A DNA stretch of 12,788 bases from CAKOSP01 sp964370545 (GCA_964370545.1 CAYJJQ010000022.1:1-12788); one strand, 5' to 3'. Positions 1 to 6,369 are shown, counted from the first letter of the stretch. Notes: generated from the sequence alone by a model not told the origin. Numbers and translations are program-made.

Positions 1-44
<44 letters not shown>

Positions 45-112
45 AAAGATTTATTCAATCTGTTAATTTTGTTTGTCCTAAGCTACTCAAAAAATTGACT
101 TATTTTTTACTT

Positions 113-127
113 AGTTTTCAAAGATCA
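113..127 (-). promoter_or_regulatory. boxA antitermination element of the rRNA leader
   Basis: On the minus strand this reads TGATCTTTGAAAACT. It resembles the conserved TGxTCTTTGAAAACT found before 16S genes in Bacillota and matches the TGCTCTTTA core of boxA. In rRNA operons boxA RNA binds NusB/NusE and keeps RNA polymerase from terminating early. It lies about 70 bases before the mature 16S end and just after a hairpin, which is the usual boxB-boxA order. Confidence 0.75.
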
Positions 128-130
128 TTC

Positions 131-149
131 ACACAGGCTTCGCTTGTGT
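131..149 (-). promoter_or_regulatory. hairpin at the 5' end of the rRNA leader (boxB-like)
   Basis: The minus strand reads ACACAAGC-GAA-GCCTGTGT: an 8-base stem with one A-C mismatch and a three-base loop. It starts at or within a base or two of the predicted transcription start (about 149) and ends four bases before boxA. Its place matches the boxB hairpin of rRNA leaders. It could equally serve only to protect the transcript end. Confidence 0.55.
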
Positions 150-155
150 ATAAGT

Positions 156-184
156 AATATAACAAATATAAATCGCCATGTCAA
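156..184 (-). promoter_or_regulatory. rRNA operon promoter, sigma-A type
   Basis: On the minus strand a perfect -35 TTGACA (184-179) is followed after exactly 17 bases by TATATT (161-156), one mismatch from TATAAT. The predicted start is near 149, giving a leader of about 105 bases before the 16S rRNA. This is the best-matching promoter in the window, as expected for rRNA. Confidence 0.9.
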
Positions 185-185
185 C

Positions 186-231
186 AAAAAAAATCATTTT
201 TTTTCATTTTTTTTCGTTTTTTACACTTTTT
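186..231 (-). promoter_or_regulatory. phased A-tracts upstream of the rRNA promoter (UP-element-like)
   Basis: Directly upstream of the -35 box there is a run of eight A on the plus strand (186-193). It is followed by T-runs starting at 197, 207, 217 and 227 (lengths 8, 8, 6 and 5), an exact 10-base period. On the rRNA-coding strand these are A-tracts in helical phase, which should bend the DNA. AT-rich UP elements at this position bind the RNA polymerase alpha subunit and raise rRNA transcription. The UP role is inferred from position and composition. Confidence 0.6.
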
Positions 232-272
232 CGCCTATTTTCTAGGGTTTTTGGCTTATTTATCTATTGTTT

Positions 273-797
273 TTACTTATTATTCATTTCATTAAAGAGT
301 TCATAATAGCGTTTTACATCCTCTTCTTTAAAAGGAAATTCATTTTTTTTCTTAATTTCTATTAATTTAGTTAGCTCACTTTTAATAACTCTGTCTAAAT
401 CAGTAGAATAATTAAAAATCTTCTTATGATACTTGTATTCATTTTTATCTAGTACTTTAAATCCTCCATCTGGAAATACTCTCAAGTCTAGATCATAATC
501 AATATATTTAATTACTTCTTTATCCAATATATATGGCGATGCTATATTACAATAATAAAATATTCCATATTTTTTAAATTGACACAAAATATTAAACCAA
601 TTATCTTTATAGAAAAATATTAATGCTGTTTCGTTTGTTTTATAGCTTCTTCCATCACCTTCTGTTATTGTTGTTTGCGAATTTCCACATATAACCATGT
701 CATCAGTTATATCTAATATAATTGTATTATCACTTATACTGTGTAATTTACCATCATGCTTATATGCATGAACTTTTACTTTATCTCCTATTTTCAT
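273..797 (-). CDS. DUF402 family protein, nucleoside diphosphate phosphatase-like (Ntdp/YgaC type)
   Basis: The 174 residues match the DUF402 family as found in Bacillus YgaC and staphylococcal nucleoside diphosphatase, both of similar length. Family landmarks visible are YKHDGK (12-17), an aromatic stretch with YYCNIASP (81-88), and the acidic signature YIDYDLDLRVFPDG (98-111), which supplies the likely metal and phosphate ligands. Characterised members hydrolyse nucleoside di- and triphosphates in the cytoplasm; activity here is inferred from the family. There is no signal peptide or membrane segment. The ATG at 797 has AGGTG (810-806) eight bases upstream. The gene reads toward the rRNA operon, and I see no convincing terminator between them. 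Its own TATAAT lies at 827-822. Confidence 0.85.
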   Translation of the reverse strand: MKIGDKVKVHAYKHDGKLHSISDNTIILDITDDMVICGNSQTTITEGDGRSYKTNETALIFFYKDNWFNILCQFKKYGIFYYCNIASPYILDKEVIKYIDYDLDLRVFPDGGFKVLDKNEYKYHKKIFNYSTDLDRVIKSELTKLIEIKKKNEFPFKEEDVKRYYELFNEMNNK

Positions 798-821
798 AAT
801 TTATACACCTATCTGTTTCTT

Positions 822-850
822 ATTATACAACATTATTTTAAAATATAAAA
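822..850 (-). promoter_or_regulatory. putative promoter of the DUF402 gene
   Basis: A perfect TATAAT (827-822, minus strand) lies about 25 bases before the start codon. At 17 bases spacing the -35 position reads TTTTAT, a weak match that overlaps the terminator of the preceding protease gene. The -10 is good, the -35 poor. Confidence 0.5.
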
Positions 851-868
851 GAAGCTTACGCTCCTTTT
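847..868 (-). terminator. intrinsic terminator of the S41 protease gene
   Basis: The minus strand reads AAAAGGAGC-GTAA-GCTTCTTTT: a 9-base stem with one G-T pair and a 4-base loop, followed by a T-rich tail. The protease stop codon (858-856) lies in the loop, and the last codons form the left arm. Confidence 0.75.
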
Positions 869-2094
869 AATAATTCTACTGCTTTATTTAATTGAGTATC
901 TACTATACCAATTATTTGATCTTCATTATCGTAAATCATTTCTAAATCTATATCATAATCTGGAGTTAATCCAATACCATCTATACACAATCCATTTGGC
1001 GTATACCATTTAGCAGATGTATATTTAGCTAATGTATTATCAGAATATTGAATAGTTTGTTGTACTTTACCTTTACCATAAGTTGTTTTCCCTACAATTG
1101 TTGCCTTTCCATTATCTTTAAGTGCTGCTGCTAATATTTCTGAAGCAGATGCACTTTCTTCATTAACAAGTATAACTATTGGAATATCACTACTTACTTC
1201 TGTATTATCTTTATATATATCTTTATCATCTTTATTTTCTAAACTATATATTATTTCATTTTTTTCTAGTATAAGCGACGCAATATCTGTAGCTCCGTTT
1301 AAATAACCTCCAGTATTGTTTCTAAGATCTATTATTAATCCAGTAATATTTTGTTCTTTTAAACTGTTGAATGACTTTTCAAATGATTCACCAACAGTAC
1401 TAGAAAATACATCTACATCTATATATCCTACTGAGCTATCTTCTATTACCTTATATATAGTGGATGCATCTATTATATCTTTAGTTATTTCAAAACTAAG
1501 TATTTCATCTCCTCTTTTAACAGATAAATTTACTATTTCTGAGTCATTGTTTTTTATTAACTCAGGAATTAATGAATAATTAGTATCGTTAATTTCAGTG
1601 TTATCTATTTTAGTGAAGATGTCCCCCGGTAGTAATCCTGCTTTTGAAGCTGGAGAATCATTTGTAACAGAAATAATTGTGCTTCCTTCTATAGAAACTC
1701 CTATTCCTTTAAAAGTTGCATCTAAACTATCATATAGATTAGAAGTGTCACCTTCCGTTAAAAAAGTTGTGTATTCATCACCTAAAAAATTTAACATAGC
1801 TGTTGTAGCAATACTTAGAAGTTCTTCTTTACTGCTACCTTCATAGCCTTTCATTGCATCTATAGCACTATTTATCATACCTGTAGTATCAACATCATCA
1901 TAATAGTTGCTAACTATAGTAGAATATACATTTAGAAAATCAGATAATTCATCGTCATTCATTACTTCAGTATATGTTAAACCACTTTGGCTTTTATAAT
2001 TATTATTAAGTATTACACCAGTTGTTACTGCAGAAACTATGCTTGTTACAAGAACAATTATAATTACCATATATAAATTAAATCCCTTTTTCAT
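856..2094 (-). CDS. S41 family C-terminal processing peptidase (CtpA/CtpB-like), membrane-anchored
   Basis: A 412-residue serine protease of the carboxyl-terminal processing family. Layout: a short charged N-terminus, a membrane segment at about 7-29, a linker, a PDZ domain at about 125-195 (GIGVSIEG, SPASKAGLLPGD) and the S41 catalytic core at about 220-385. The Ser-Lys dyad is visible: S316 in ESASASEI and K341 in YGKGKVQ, 25 residues apart as in characterised Ctp proteases, with Q345 completing the triad. The catalytic part should lie outside the membrane and trim exported proteins at their C-termini; substrates cannot be told from sequence. Length fits Gram-positive CtpA/CtpB, though the C-terminal peptidoglycan-binding domain seen in some members is absent. 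The ATG has AGGTG upstream. The gene appears to be a single unit flanked by terminators. Confidence 0.95.
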   Translation of the reverse strand: MKKGFNLYMVIIIVLVTSIVSAVTTGVILNNNYKSQSGLTYTEVMNDDELSDFLNVYSTIVSNYYDDVDTTGMINSAIDAMKGYEGSSKEELLSIATTAMLNFLGDEYTTFLTEGDTSNLYDSLDATFKGIGVSIEGSTIISVTNDSPASKAGLLPGDIFTKIDNTEINDTNYSLIPELIKNNDSEIVNLSVKRGDEILSFEITKDIIDASTIYKVIEDSSVGYIDVDVFSSTVGESFEKSFNSLKEQNITGLIIDLRNNTGGYLNGATDIASLILEKNEIIYSLENKDDKDIYKDNTEVSSDIPIVILVNEESASASEILAAALKDNGKATIVGKTTYGKGKVQQTIQYSDNTLAKYTSAKWYTPNGLCIDGIGLTPDYDIDLEMIYDNEDQIIGIVDTQLNKAVELLKGA

Positions 2095-2116
2095 TTTATA
2101 TCACCTACTATATATA

Positions 2117-2125
2117 ATTTTATCA
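2117..2125 (-). promoter_or_regulatory. putative extended -10 promoter of the S41 protease gene
   Basis: The minus strand reads TGATAAAAT, an extended -10 (TGn) followed by TAAAAT, one mismatch from consensus. It lies 22 bases before the start codon and just after the preceding gene's terminator. No good -35 is seen. Confidence 0.4.
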
Positions 2126-2138
2126 TGAGGCACAAAAA

Positions 2139-2160
2139 AAAGAAAGATATACTTTCTCTT
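2139..2160 (-). terminator. intrinsic terminator after the thioredoxin-like gene
   Basis: The minus strand has AGAGAAAG-TATAT-CTTTCTTT running into a total of eight Ts. The stem has one G-T pair. It begins within the stop codon of the upstream gene (2161-2159). Confidence 0.75.
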
Positions 2161-2680
2161 ATTGTAAAACATCTACTATTTTATCAAAATCGTTATAATA
2201 GTTAACTACTTTTCCATCTTCAACTTTAATTAATGTGATTTCTCCGAATGAAAAATCTTCTACTGTTTTAGCTTTAGTATTTTCTGGTCTATCCTCTGTA
2301 GCTTTAAAATCTTCATTAAATAGATTATCTAAATATGATACATAAATTGGTAATTTTTCTAAACCAGCATAATAGTTAAATACATTTGCATGTTTTGCTG
2401 AAGTGGGAGCTTCATTATCATATATTAACACATAATATTCATCTGCATCTTTTTCTAACATTGAACCAACTGATGTTATATAATAATTAACTTGTCCTGC
2501 GATGGGTTGTAATAGTGGCAAATGCACATCTCCATCATTTATTACATATCTAGTAAATACAAATACACTTCCTATTAATACAGTGATTGTACCTAATATA
2601 ATTAAAAACTTTTTAATTTCTAGTTGATCCTCTACATTATTTGTTATTTTAGTGTTTTTTTCTTTTTTTGCTTTATTCAT
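2159..2680 (-). CDS. membrane-anchored thioredoxin-like domain protein without active-site cysteines
   Basis: A 173-residue protein with a Lys-rich cytoplasmic N-terminus (1-23), one membrane segment at about 24-44 and an extracytoplasmic domain. The beta strand YYVLIYDNE (82-90), then APTSAKHANVFNYY, then a strand IYVSYLDN (112-119), and finally GEITLIKVEDGKVVNYYNDFDKI (146-168) follow the order of a thioredoxin fold. The position expected to hold CxxC reads APTS (91-94), and the protein has no cysteine at all. If the fold call is right, this is a non-redox member, perhaps a chaperone or adaptor. The family could not be named with certainty. The start at 2680 is well supported by GGAGG (2690-2685). 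It is transcribed alone from its own promoter, upstream of the S41 protease and in the same direction. Confidence 0.7.
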   Translation of the reverse strand: MNKAKKEKNTKITNNVEDQLEIKKFLIILGTITVLIGSVFVFTRYVINDGDVHLPLLQPIAGQVNYYITSVGSMLEKDADEYYVLIYDNEAPTSAKHANVFNYYAGLEKLPIYVSYLDNLFNEDFKATEDRPENTKAKTVEDFSFGEITLIKVEDGKVVNYYNDFDKIVDVLQ

Positions 2681-2697
2681 ATTGCCTCCATAAAATA

Positions 2698-2726
2698 ATT
2701 ATATAGCATTTTAGTTCTTAAAGCAA
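2698..2726 (-). promoter_or_regulatory. promoter of the thioredoxin-like gene
   Basis: The minus strand shows TTGCTT (2726-2721), a 17-base spacer, and a perfect TATAAT (2703-2698). The start codon follows 18 bases after the -10. Confidence 0.6.
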
Positions 2727-2737
2727 TAAAAAGAAGA

Positions 2738-2756
2738 AAATAGCCTAAGGCTATTT
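2738..2756 (-). terminator. intrinsic terminator of the YdcC-like lipoprotein gene
   Basis: A perfect 8-base stem, AAATAGCC-TTA-GGCTATTT on the minus strand, is followed by TTCTTCTTTTT. The TAG stop (2753-2751) and the last lysine codon lie inside the left arm. Confidence 0.85.
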
Positions 2757-3803
2757 AGTTGATGAAACAGAGGTTACCCCACCTATTGAAAGCGCTACAT
2801 TTATCATCTCTTCATTTGTTAAATCATTACTTACTATATAATAATCTATTCCATTTCTTGTAAAGTACATTGAATTAGTACTAATTGCACCTATAGTATC
2901 ATTTAATAAGACAGGATTTCCATTTATAGGAATTATCTCAAACTCTGTATTATAATTACTTGCTTCTTCTATTAACACAAAATTTTTGTCCCCTCCGAAT
3001 GTCAAGATAACTCGATCCGTTGTTTCGTTATTTATTTCTTCGGTACTAGTTAAACTAGTATTGTTTGGCAAATATAACGGGTATGCAATATTATCTATAT
3101 AATTTGATGTTTCAGAACTGTTACAAGATTCTTTGCATCCTGCAATATCATCGCTTGTTTCACAGTTACTTAGACATTCATTATTATCCACATAATCTTC
3201 TAATTTAAATTCTTCTTCTGTTAAATTAGCGTTCATATCGACTTTAGTAAAAACTACTTCTATTGCAATAGAATCATTTGCATCATACACTTCAACTTTA
3301 GTTGGAACCATATCTTTATTAAAGTACACTTTTTGGTATTTTAAATTAGAATTGTTAGGATAGTTAATAACACTTTTTATAATATAGCCATTGTCTGCTT
3401 CTAATAATTCACTATCTCCATCTTCTTTTAAATCATTTGCTAATGAGTTTAAAAAATAAGCTTGAGAGGAATTTTCTGGCCAAATACTATCAAATTTAAA
3501 ACTTTTATTTAAACTTGGAGTAACAACATATACTCCAGATTCATTTCTAAGTATTATTTGTTCATGATTATTAGTTTGATTAACTAACTTTACTTTGAAA
3601 TAATCATCTTGTAAATAATAAGCTTCTAAATTATAAATAAAACTTTCTTCTGAGCTATTAATAGACATTGTTCCTTCAAGTTTATAAGATTTAGTATTAC
3701 TAACCTCTTTTTCAAATTTAGCAATTAGATCTTCTTTTGAATCCGAACCACAACCTGTAGCCATTAATACAATTGCTGTTAATAACAACACAATTTTTTT
3801 CAT
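2751..3803 (-). CDS. YdcC/GerS-like lipoprotein: LolA-type fold plus DUF4367-like C-terminal domain
   Basis: A 350-residue predicted lipoprotein. The N-terminus has two lysines, a hydrophobic run and a lipobox ending at C18 (LMATGC). Residues about 25-205 look like the LolA/LolB-type beta fold of Bacillus YdcC and clostridial GerS (EGTMSI, VKLVNQTNN, GVYVVTPSLNKSFKFD). Residues about 240-342 resemble DUF4367 (YPLYLPNN, FGGDKNFVLIEE, NGIDYYIVSNDLTNEEMINV). Between them lies a short hydrophilic linker with four cysteines in a C-x3-C-x8-C-x3-C pattern (210, 214, 223, 227). The protein should sit on the outer face of the membrane. In spore formers relatives act in sporulation or germination; no sporulation gene is nearby, so that role is not claimed. 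The start is supported by AGAGG upstream. Confidence 0.75.
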   Translation of the reverse strand: MKKIVLLLTAIVLMATGCGSDSKEDLIAKFEKEVSNTKSYKLEGTMSINSSEESFIYNLEAYYLQDDYFKVKLVNQTNNHEQIILRNESGVYVVTPSLNKSFKFDSIWPENSSQAYFLNSLANDLKEDGDSELLEADNGYIIKSVINYPNNSNLKYQKVYFNKDMVPTKVEVYDANDSIAIEVVFTKVDMNANLTEEEFKLEDYVDNNECLSNCETSDDIAGCKESCNSSETSNYIDNIAYPLYLPNNTSLTSTEEINNETTDRVILTFGGDKNFVLIEEASNYNTEFEIIPINGNPVLLNDTIGAISTNSMYFTRNGIDYYIVSNDLTNEEMINVALSIGGVTSVSSTK

Positions 3804-3846
3804 TATAACCTCTTTTCTAATAATAAATATATTTAATTAAATAAAA

Positions 3847-3855
3847 AATATAACA
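3847..3855 (-). promoter_or_regulatory. putative extended -10 promoter of the YdcC-like gene
   Basis: The minus strand reads TGTTATATT, an extended -10 with one mismatch in the hexamer, about 44 bases before the start codon. A -35 is not recognisable. It lies in the short divergent spacer shared with the plus-strand DUF378 gene. Confidence 0.4.
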
Positions 3856-3894
3856 CAGTAGTATAAAAAAAATATATTAGTGCACAATAAAGTT

Positions 3895-3900
3895 AAAGGA
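3895..3900 (+). promoter_or_regulatory. ribosome-binding site that sets the DUF378 gene start
   Basis: AAAGGA ends at 3900, eight bases before the ATG at 3909. It overlaps the other in-frame ATG at 3900, which therefore cannot use it. The later ATG is preferred. Confidence 0.7.
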
Positions 3901-3908
3901 TGGTAAAT

Positions 3909-4112
3909 ATGGAAACAATTCAAAAGATTGCACTTGGCATTACTATTATTGGGGCTATAAATTGGGGCCTAATTGGTTTCTTTGATTATAATTTAGTTGA
4001 AGGTTTATTTGGCTCTATGGATTTCATACCAAGAATAATATATGGTTTAGTTGGAGTTACAGGGCTAATCAATATAGGTATATTATTTAATAGAATAGAA
4101 AGTAAAATGTAA
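3909..4112 (+). CDS. small DUF378 family membrane protein
   Basis: A 67-residue protein, almost entirely two membrane segments (about 5-24 and 39-58). It begins METIQKIALGITIIGAINWG and carries the DUF378 hallmark of an N-terminal helix with GAINWGLIGFF, then a loop, then a second helix with YGLVGVTGLINI. Bacillus YuzA belongs here. The molecular function of the family is not established. An in-frame ATG three codons upstream (3900) overlaps the ribosome-binding site and is rejected. The gene is divergent from the lipoprotein gene and convergent with cdaR, with which it shares a terminator. A TATATT at 3873-3878 is a possible -10, without a clear -35. Confidence 0.85.
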   Translation: METIQKIALGITIIGAINWGLIGFFDYNLVEGLFGSMDFIPRIIYGLVGVTGLINIGILFNRIESKM

Positions 4113-4139
4113 AAAAAGTAATCAATGATTACTTTTTTT
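4111..4139. terminator. bidirectional terminator between the DUF378 gene and cdaR
   Basis: AAAAAAAGTAATC-AAT-GATTACTTTTTTT: a near-perfect 13-base inverted repeat with an A-run on one side and a T-run on the other, so it can end transcription from both strands. It overlaps the stop of the DUF378 gene (4110-4112) and the stop of cdaR (4140-4138). Confidence 0.9.
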
Positions 4140-5490
4140 AATTCTCTTCAGTTATTTCGACTCGAATTTTAGACGACACTAAATAAGTGACGAGTGGATT
4201 AACATTATTAATTTGTACATCTACTTCATGTATACCAACGCCTAAACCTGCTAAATCAACATACGATGATATGGAAGCAGCATCTATTGGCGATATTACA
4301 GAAGCAACACCTTTAACTTGAACGCTAATTGTTTCAGAACTAATTACATTAGCAGCTAAACCTGGCGTTAAGTTTCTACTTGTCATTCTACTTGGTATTG
4401 TAACAGTTTTTTCAGATGTTTCTCCAAACGTTACAGATATTTCGAGTGAATCAACACTGATGTGTCTTACTCCCGATTGTTTTTGTAATGATAAAGTAAA
4501 TGTTTCTACAGAATTTTTACCATATCCATCAATATTAATTGTTACAGGATAACTTTTAATATTTTCAATATCTTCCTTATCTCCATAAATTGTTACTGAG
4601 TATGTATCAGTACCATTTATTTGAATTGAAGATATTGCTTTACCAGATATTAATTGTCCAGTAGTATTAATTTGGATAGGAACTGATTGTGAATAACTAT
4701 CTAAAGTTACTGTAGCAGTTACACTTCCAGGTACTATTTCTACATTTTCAATAATTTTTCCATCTGAGTCATAAGCTACTAATTTAGAATTAGTAATATT
4801 ATATGTTCCAGCTTCGTTAATTCCTTCATCTTTAAAATCAACTAAAGCTTTAACTATTGCTATTTTAGCAAGAGTTGCTTCAGACCCTTTAACAACTACT
4901 TCAGTTTCATCAAGAGTTATATTTTTAACGCTTAACTCTGGAGGCAATTCATCAATATTTAATAATTCATGATTAACAGTAACTACTTGACTAACTTTAG
5001 TTGAAATAATAACTGTAGCGTATGATGGAGATAATTTATAATTTAAATTATCTAATGATTTAGTATATTTATAATCGACTTTATATGGCGAATCACTAGC
5101 AGTATAATCAGTTAAATCTAATACAACATCATGCTCCCCTAATTGCTTAGCTAAATAAATGTGTTCTCTACTTCCGCTTATAGTAATATCTATAGTATCA
5201 GGAACACCTTCAATTACATATGCTTCATCATTATAAATGACCTTGACCGGAACTGTAATAGTTTCTGCTTGACTAGAAATAAGATTAATTACATTGCTAT
5301 CAACAATCACAAATGCTATAACTGCAAATATCAAAGATAAATAAACTAAAAATCTTGGTTTATTAAGTAATTTATCTAACATTCCTCTGCTTTTATCTGT
5401 TCTCTTTTTTAAGAAATATAAGAATCTTGAAATAGGAAGTACTATGTACTTATCCACTATTTTATATAATTTTTTTAATATCTTACTCAT
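4138..5490 (-). CDS. cdaR: YbbR-domain protein, regulator of the diadenylate cyclase CdaA
   Basis: A 450-residue membrane-anchored protein. It has a basic cytoplasmic N-terminus (1-45), one membrane segment at about 46-64, then four YbbR-type repeats of about 90 residues each (roughly 76-165, 168-262, 266-355, 360-447). Typical turns are VDITISGS-like stretches (100-107), VVVKGSEATLAKI (198-210) and ISVQVKGVASVIS (388-400). CdaR binds CdaA from outside the membrane and modulates c-di-AMP production. The start is placed at the ATG at 5490, preceded by GGTGAAG and overlapping the cdaA stop by 8 bases; an in-frame ATG at 5508 lacks a ribosome-binding site but cannot be excluded. glmM, often next in this operon, does not follow: transcription ends at the shared terminator. 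Confidence 0.92.
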   Translation of the reverse strand: MSKILKKLYKIVDKYIVLPISRFLYFLKKRTDKSRGMLDKLLNKPRFLVYLSLIFAVIAFVIVDSNVINLISSQAETITVPVKVIYNDEAYVIEGVPDTIDITISGSREHIYLAKQLGEHDVVLDLTDYTASDSPYKVDYKYTKSLDNLNYKLSPSYATVIISTKVSQVVTVNHELLNIDELPPELSVKNITLDETEVVVKGSEATLAKIAIVKALVDFKDEGINEAGTYNITNSKLVAYDSDGKIIENVEIVPGSVTATVTLDSYSQSVPIQINTTGQLISGKAISSIQINGTDTYSVTIYGDKEDIENIKSYPVTINIDGYGKNSVETFTLSLQKQSGVRHISVDSLEISVTFGETSEKTVTIPSRMTSRNLTPGLAANVISSETISVQVKGVASVISPIDAASISSYVDLAGLGVGIHEVDVQINNVNPLVTYLVSSKIRVEITEEN

Positions 5491-6292
5491 GATCTTCACC
5501 ACTTTCATTTACATCAGCATCAAAGAACACTTCTGTTTTAGGACTCAATGATTCAATTAATAACATTCTAAATTCATCTAATGTTAAGTTATAATTTAAC
5601 TCACCTTCAATTGCGATTGATGCTCTACCAGTTTCTTCCGATACTATAAGCGCAATTGCATCGCTTTCTTCAGCGATCCCTAAAGCAGCTCTATGTCTAG
5701 TTCCTAAACGTTTAGACAAATTAGGATTCATAGAAGTTTTAAATACCGCTCCTGCACAAGTAACTCTATCTCCTTGAACAATTATTCCTCCATCATGTAA
5801 TGGTGAGTTTGGAAAAAATATAGTTTCTATTAATTCATCTGTTAAATCTGCATAAACCTTTGTAGAACTTTCAATATATTCTTGTAATGAAATTTCTCTT
5901 TCAATAACAATTAATGCACCAATTTTATTTTTAGAAAAGTATTCAATAGATTTCATTATTTCAAATACAACTTTTTCTCTTTCGTCTAAAGTTAAAACTT
6001 TATGGCGTCCTAGTAACTGTGTTCTTCCAACTGATTCTAATACACTTCTAATTTCAGGTTGGAATATTACAATAAGAGCTAAAGGCCCCCACTGTACAAC
6101 ATATTCCAGTAAAATACCAACTGTATATAAATTTAAGAAGTCACTTAATAGCTTAATAACTAATAATACTAAAATACCTTTAACAATTAAAGCCATTTTT
6201 ATATTATTTTTAACATTTTTTAATATATAGTAAAATACTAACCATACTATACAAATATCCAATATTCTTGTAAACAAAGACCAAATATCCAT
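5483..6292 (-). CDS. cdaA: diadenylate cyclase CdaA (membrane-bound DisA_N/DAC domain)
   Basis: Condenses two ATP into the second messenger c-di-AMP. The 269 residues fit the family length. Three membrane segments (about 11-24, 34-50 and 57-77) precede the linker FQPEIRSVLESVGR (78-91) and the cytoplasmic cyclase domain (about 100-250). The active-site motifs are HDGG (166-169), in place of the usual HDGA, and GTRHR (197-201), followed by the conserved VSEETG (217-222). The start is the ATG at 6292, because AGGAAGGTG lies directly upstream; an in-frame TTG at 6310 would translate through that site. It overlaps cdaR by 8 bases, so the two are probably translationally coupled. Its likely promoter is at 6331-6323. 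The RHR motif and most of the active site are intact, so activity is expected. Confidence 0.95.
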   Translation of the reverse strand: MDIWSLFTRILDICIVWLVFYYILKNVKNNIKMALIVKGILVLLVIKLLSDFLNLYTVGILLEYVVQWGPLALIVIFQPEIRSVLESVGRTQLLGRHKVLTLDEREKVVFEIMKSIEYFSKNKIGALIVIEREISLQEYIESSTKVYADLTDELIETIFFPNSPLHDGGIIVQGDRVTCAGAVFKTSMNPNLSKRLGTRHRAALGIAEESDAIALIVSEETGRASIAIEGELNYNLTLDEFRMLLIESLSPKTEVFFDADVNESGEDHE

Positions 6293-6296
6293 ATTA

Positions 6297-6305
6297 CACC
6301 TTCCT
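6297..6305 (-). promoter_or_regulatory. ribosome-binding site that sets the cdaA start
   Basis: The minus strand reads AGGAAGGTG, four bases before the ATG at 6292. It excludes the upstream in-frame TTG at 6310 as the main start. Confidence 0.75.
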
Positions 6306-6322
6306 ATCAATAACGTTTATTA

Positions 6323-6331
6323 ATTATATCA
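6323..6331 (-). promoter_or_regulatory. extended -10 promoter of cdaA-cdaR
   Basis: The minus strand reads TGATATAAT: a TGn extension and a perfect TATAAT. The hexamer at -35 (17-base spacing) is TTTTAA, weak, which the extension may offset. The predicted start leaves a leader of about 25 bases. Confidence 0.6.
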
Positions 6332-6341
6332 AATTTTCTCA

Positions 6342-6369
6342 AAAATTAAAAGTCCCTATATTTAATTTT
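6342..6369 (-). terminator. weak AT-only hairpin at the end of the operon
   Basis: The minus strand has a perfect 9-base inverted repeat, AAAATTAAA and TTTAATTTT, around a 10-base loop. It overlaps the stop of the 70-residue gene. The stem has no G-C pair and there is no long T-run, so it may terminate poorly, leaving read-through into cdaA possible. Confidence 0.3.

Noticed and set aside
48..62. AGATT-TATTC-AATCT hairpin near the 16S 5' end as a processing site
   Set aside because: A 5-base AT-rich stem is too weak to call, and the 3' partner of the 16S processing stem is outside the window.
1316..1846. Two plus-strand open frames of about 80-90 codons inside the S41 protease region
   Set aside because: They lie opposite a protein with a complete catalytic triad, have no ribosome-binding site, and encode Ser/Ile-rich sequence typical of antisense to an AT-rich gene.
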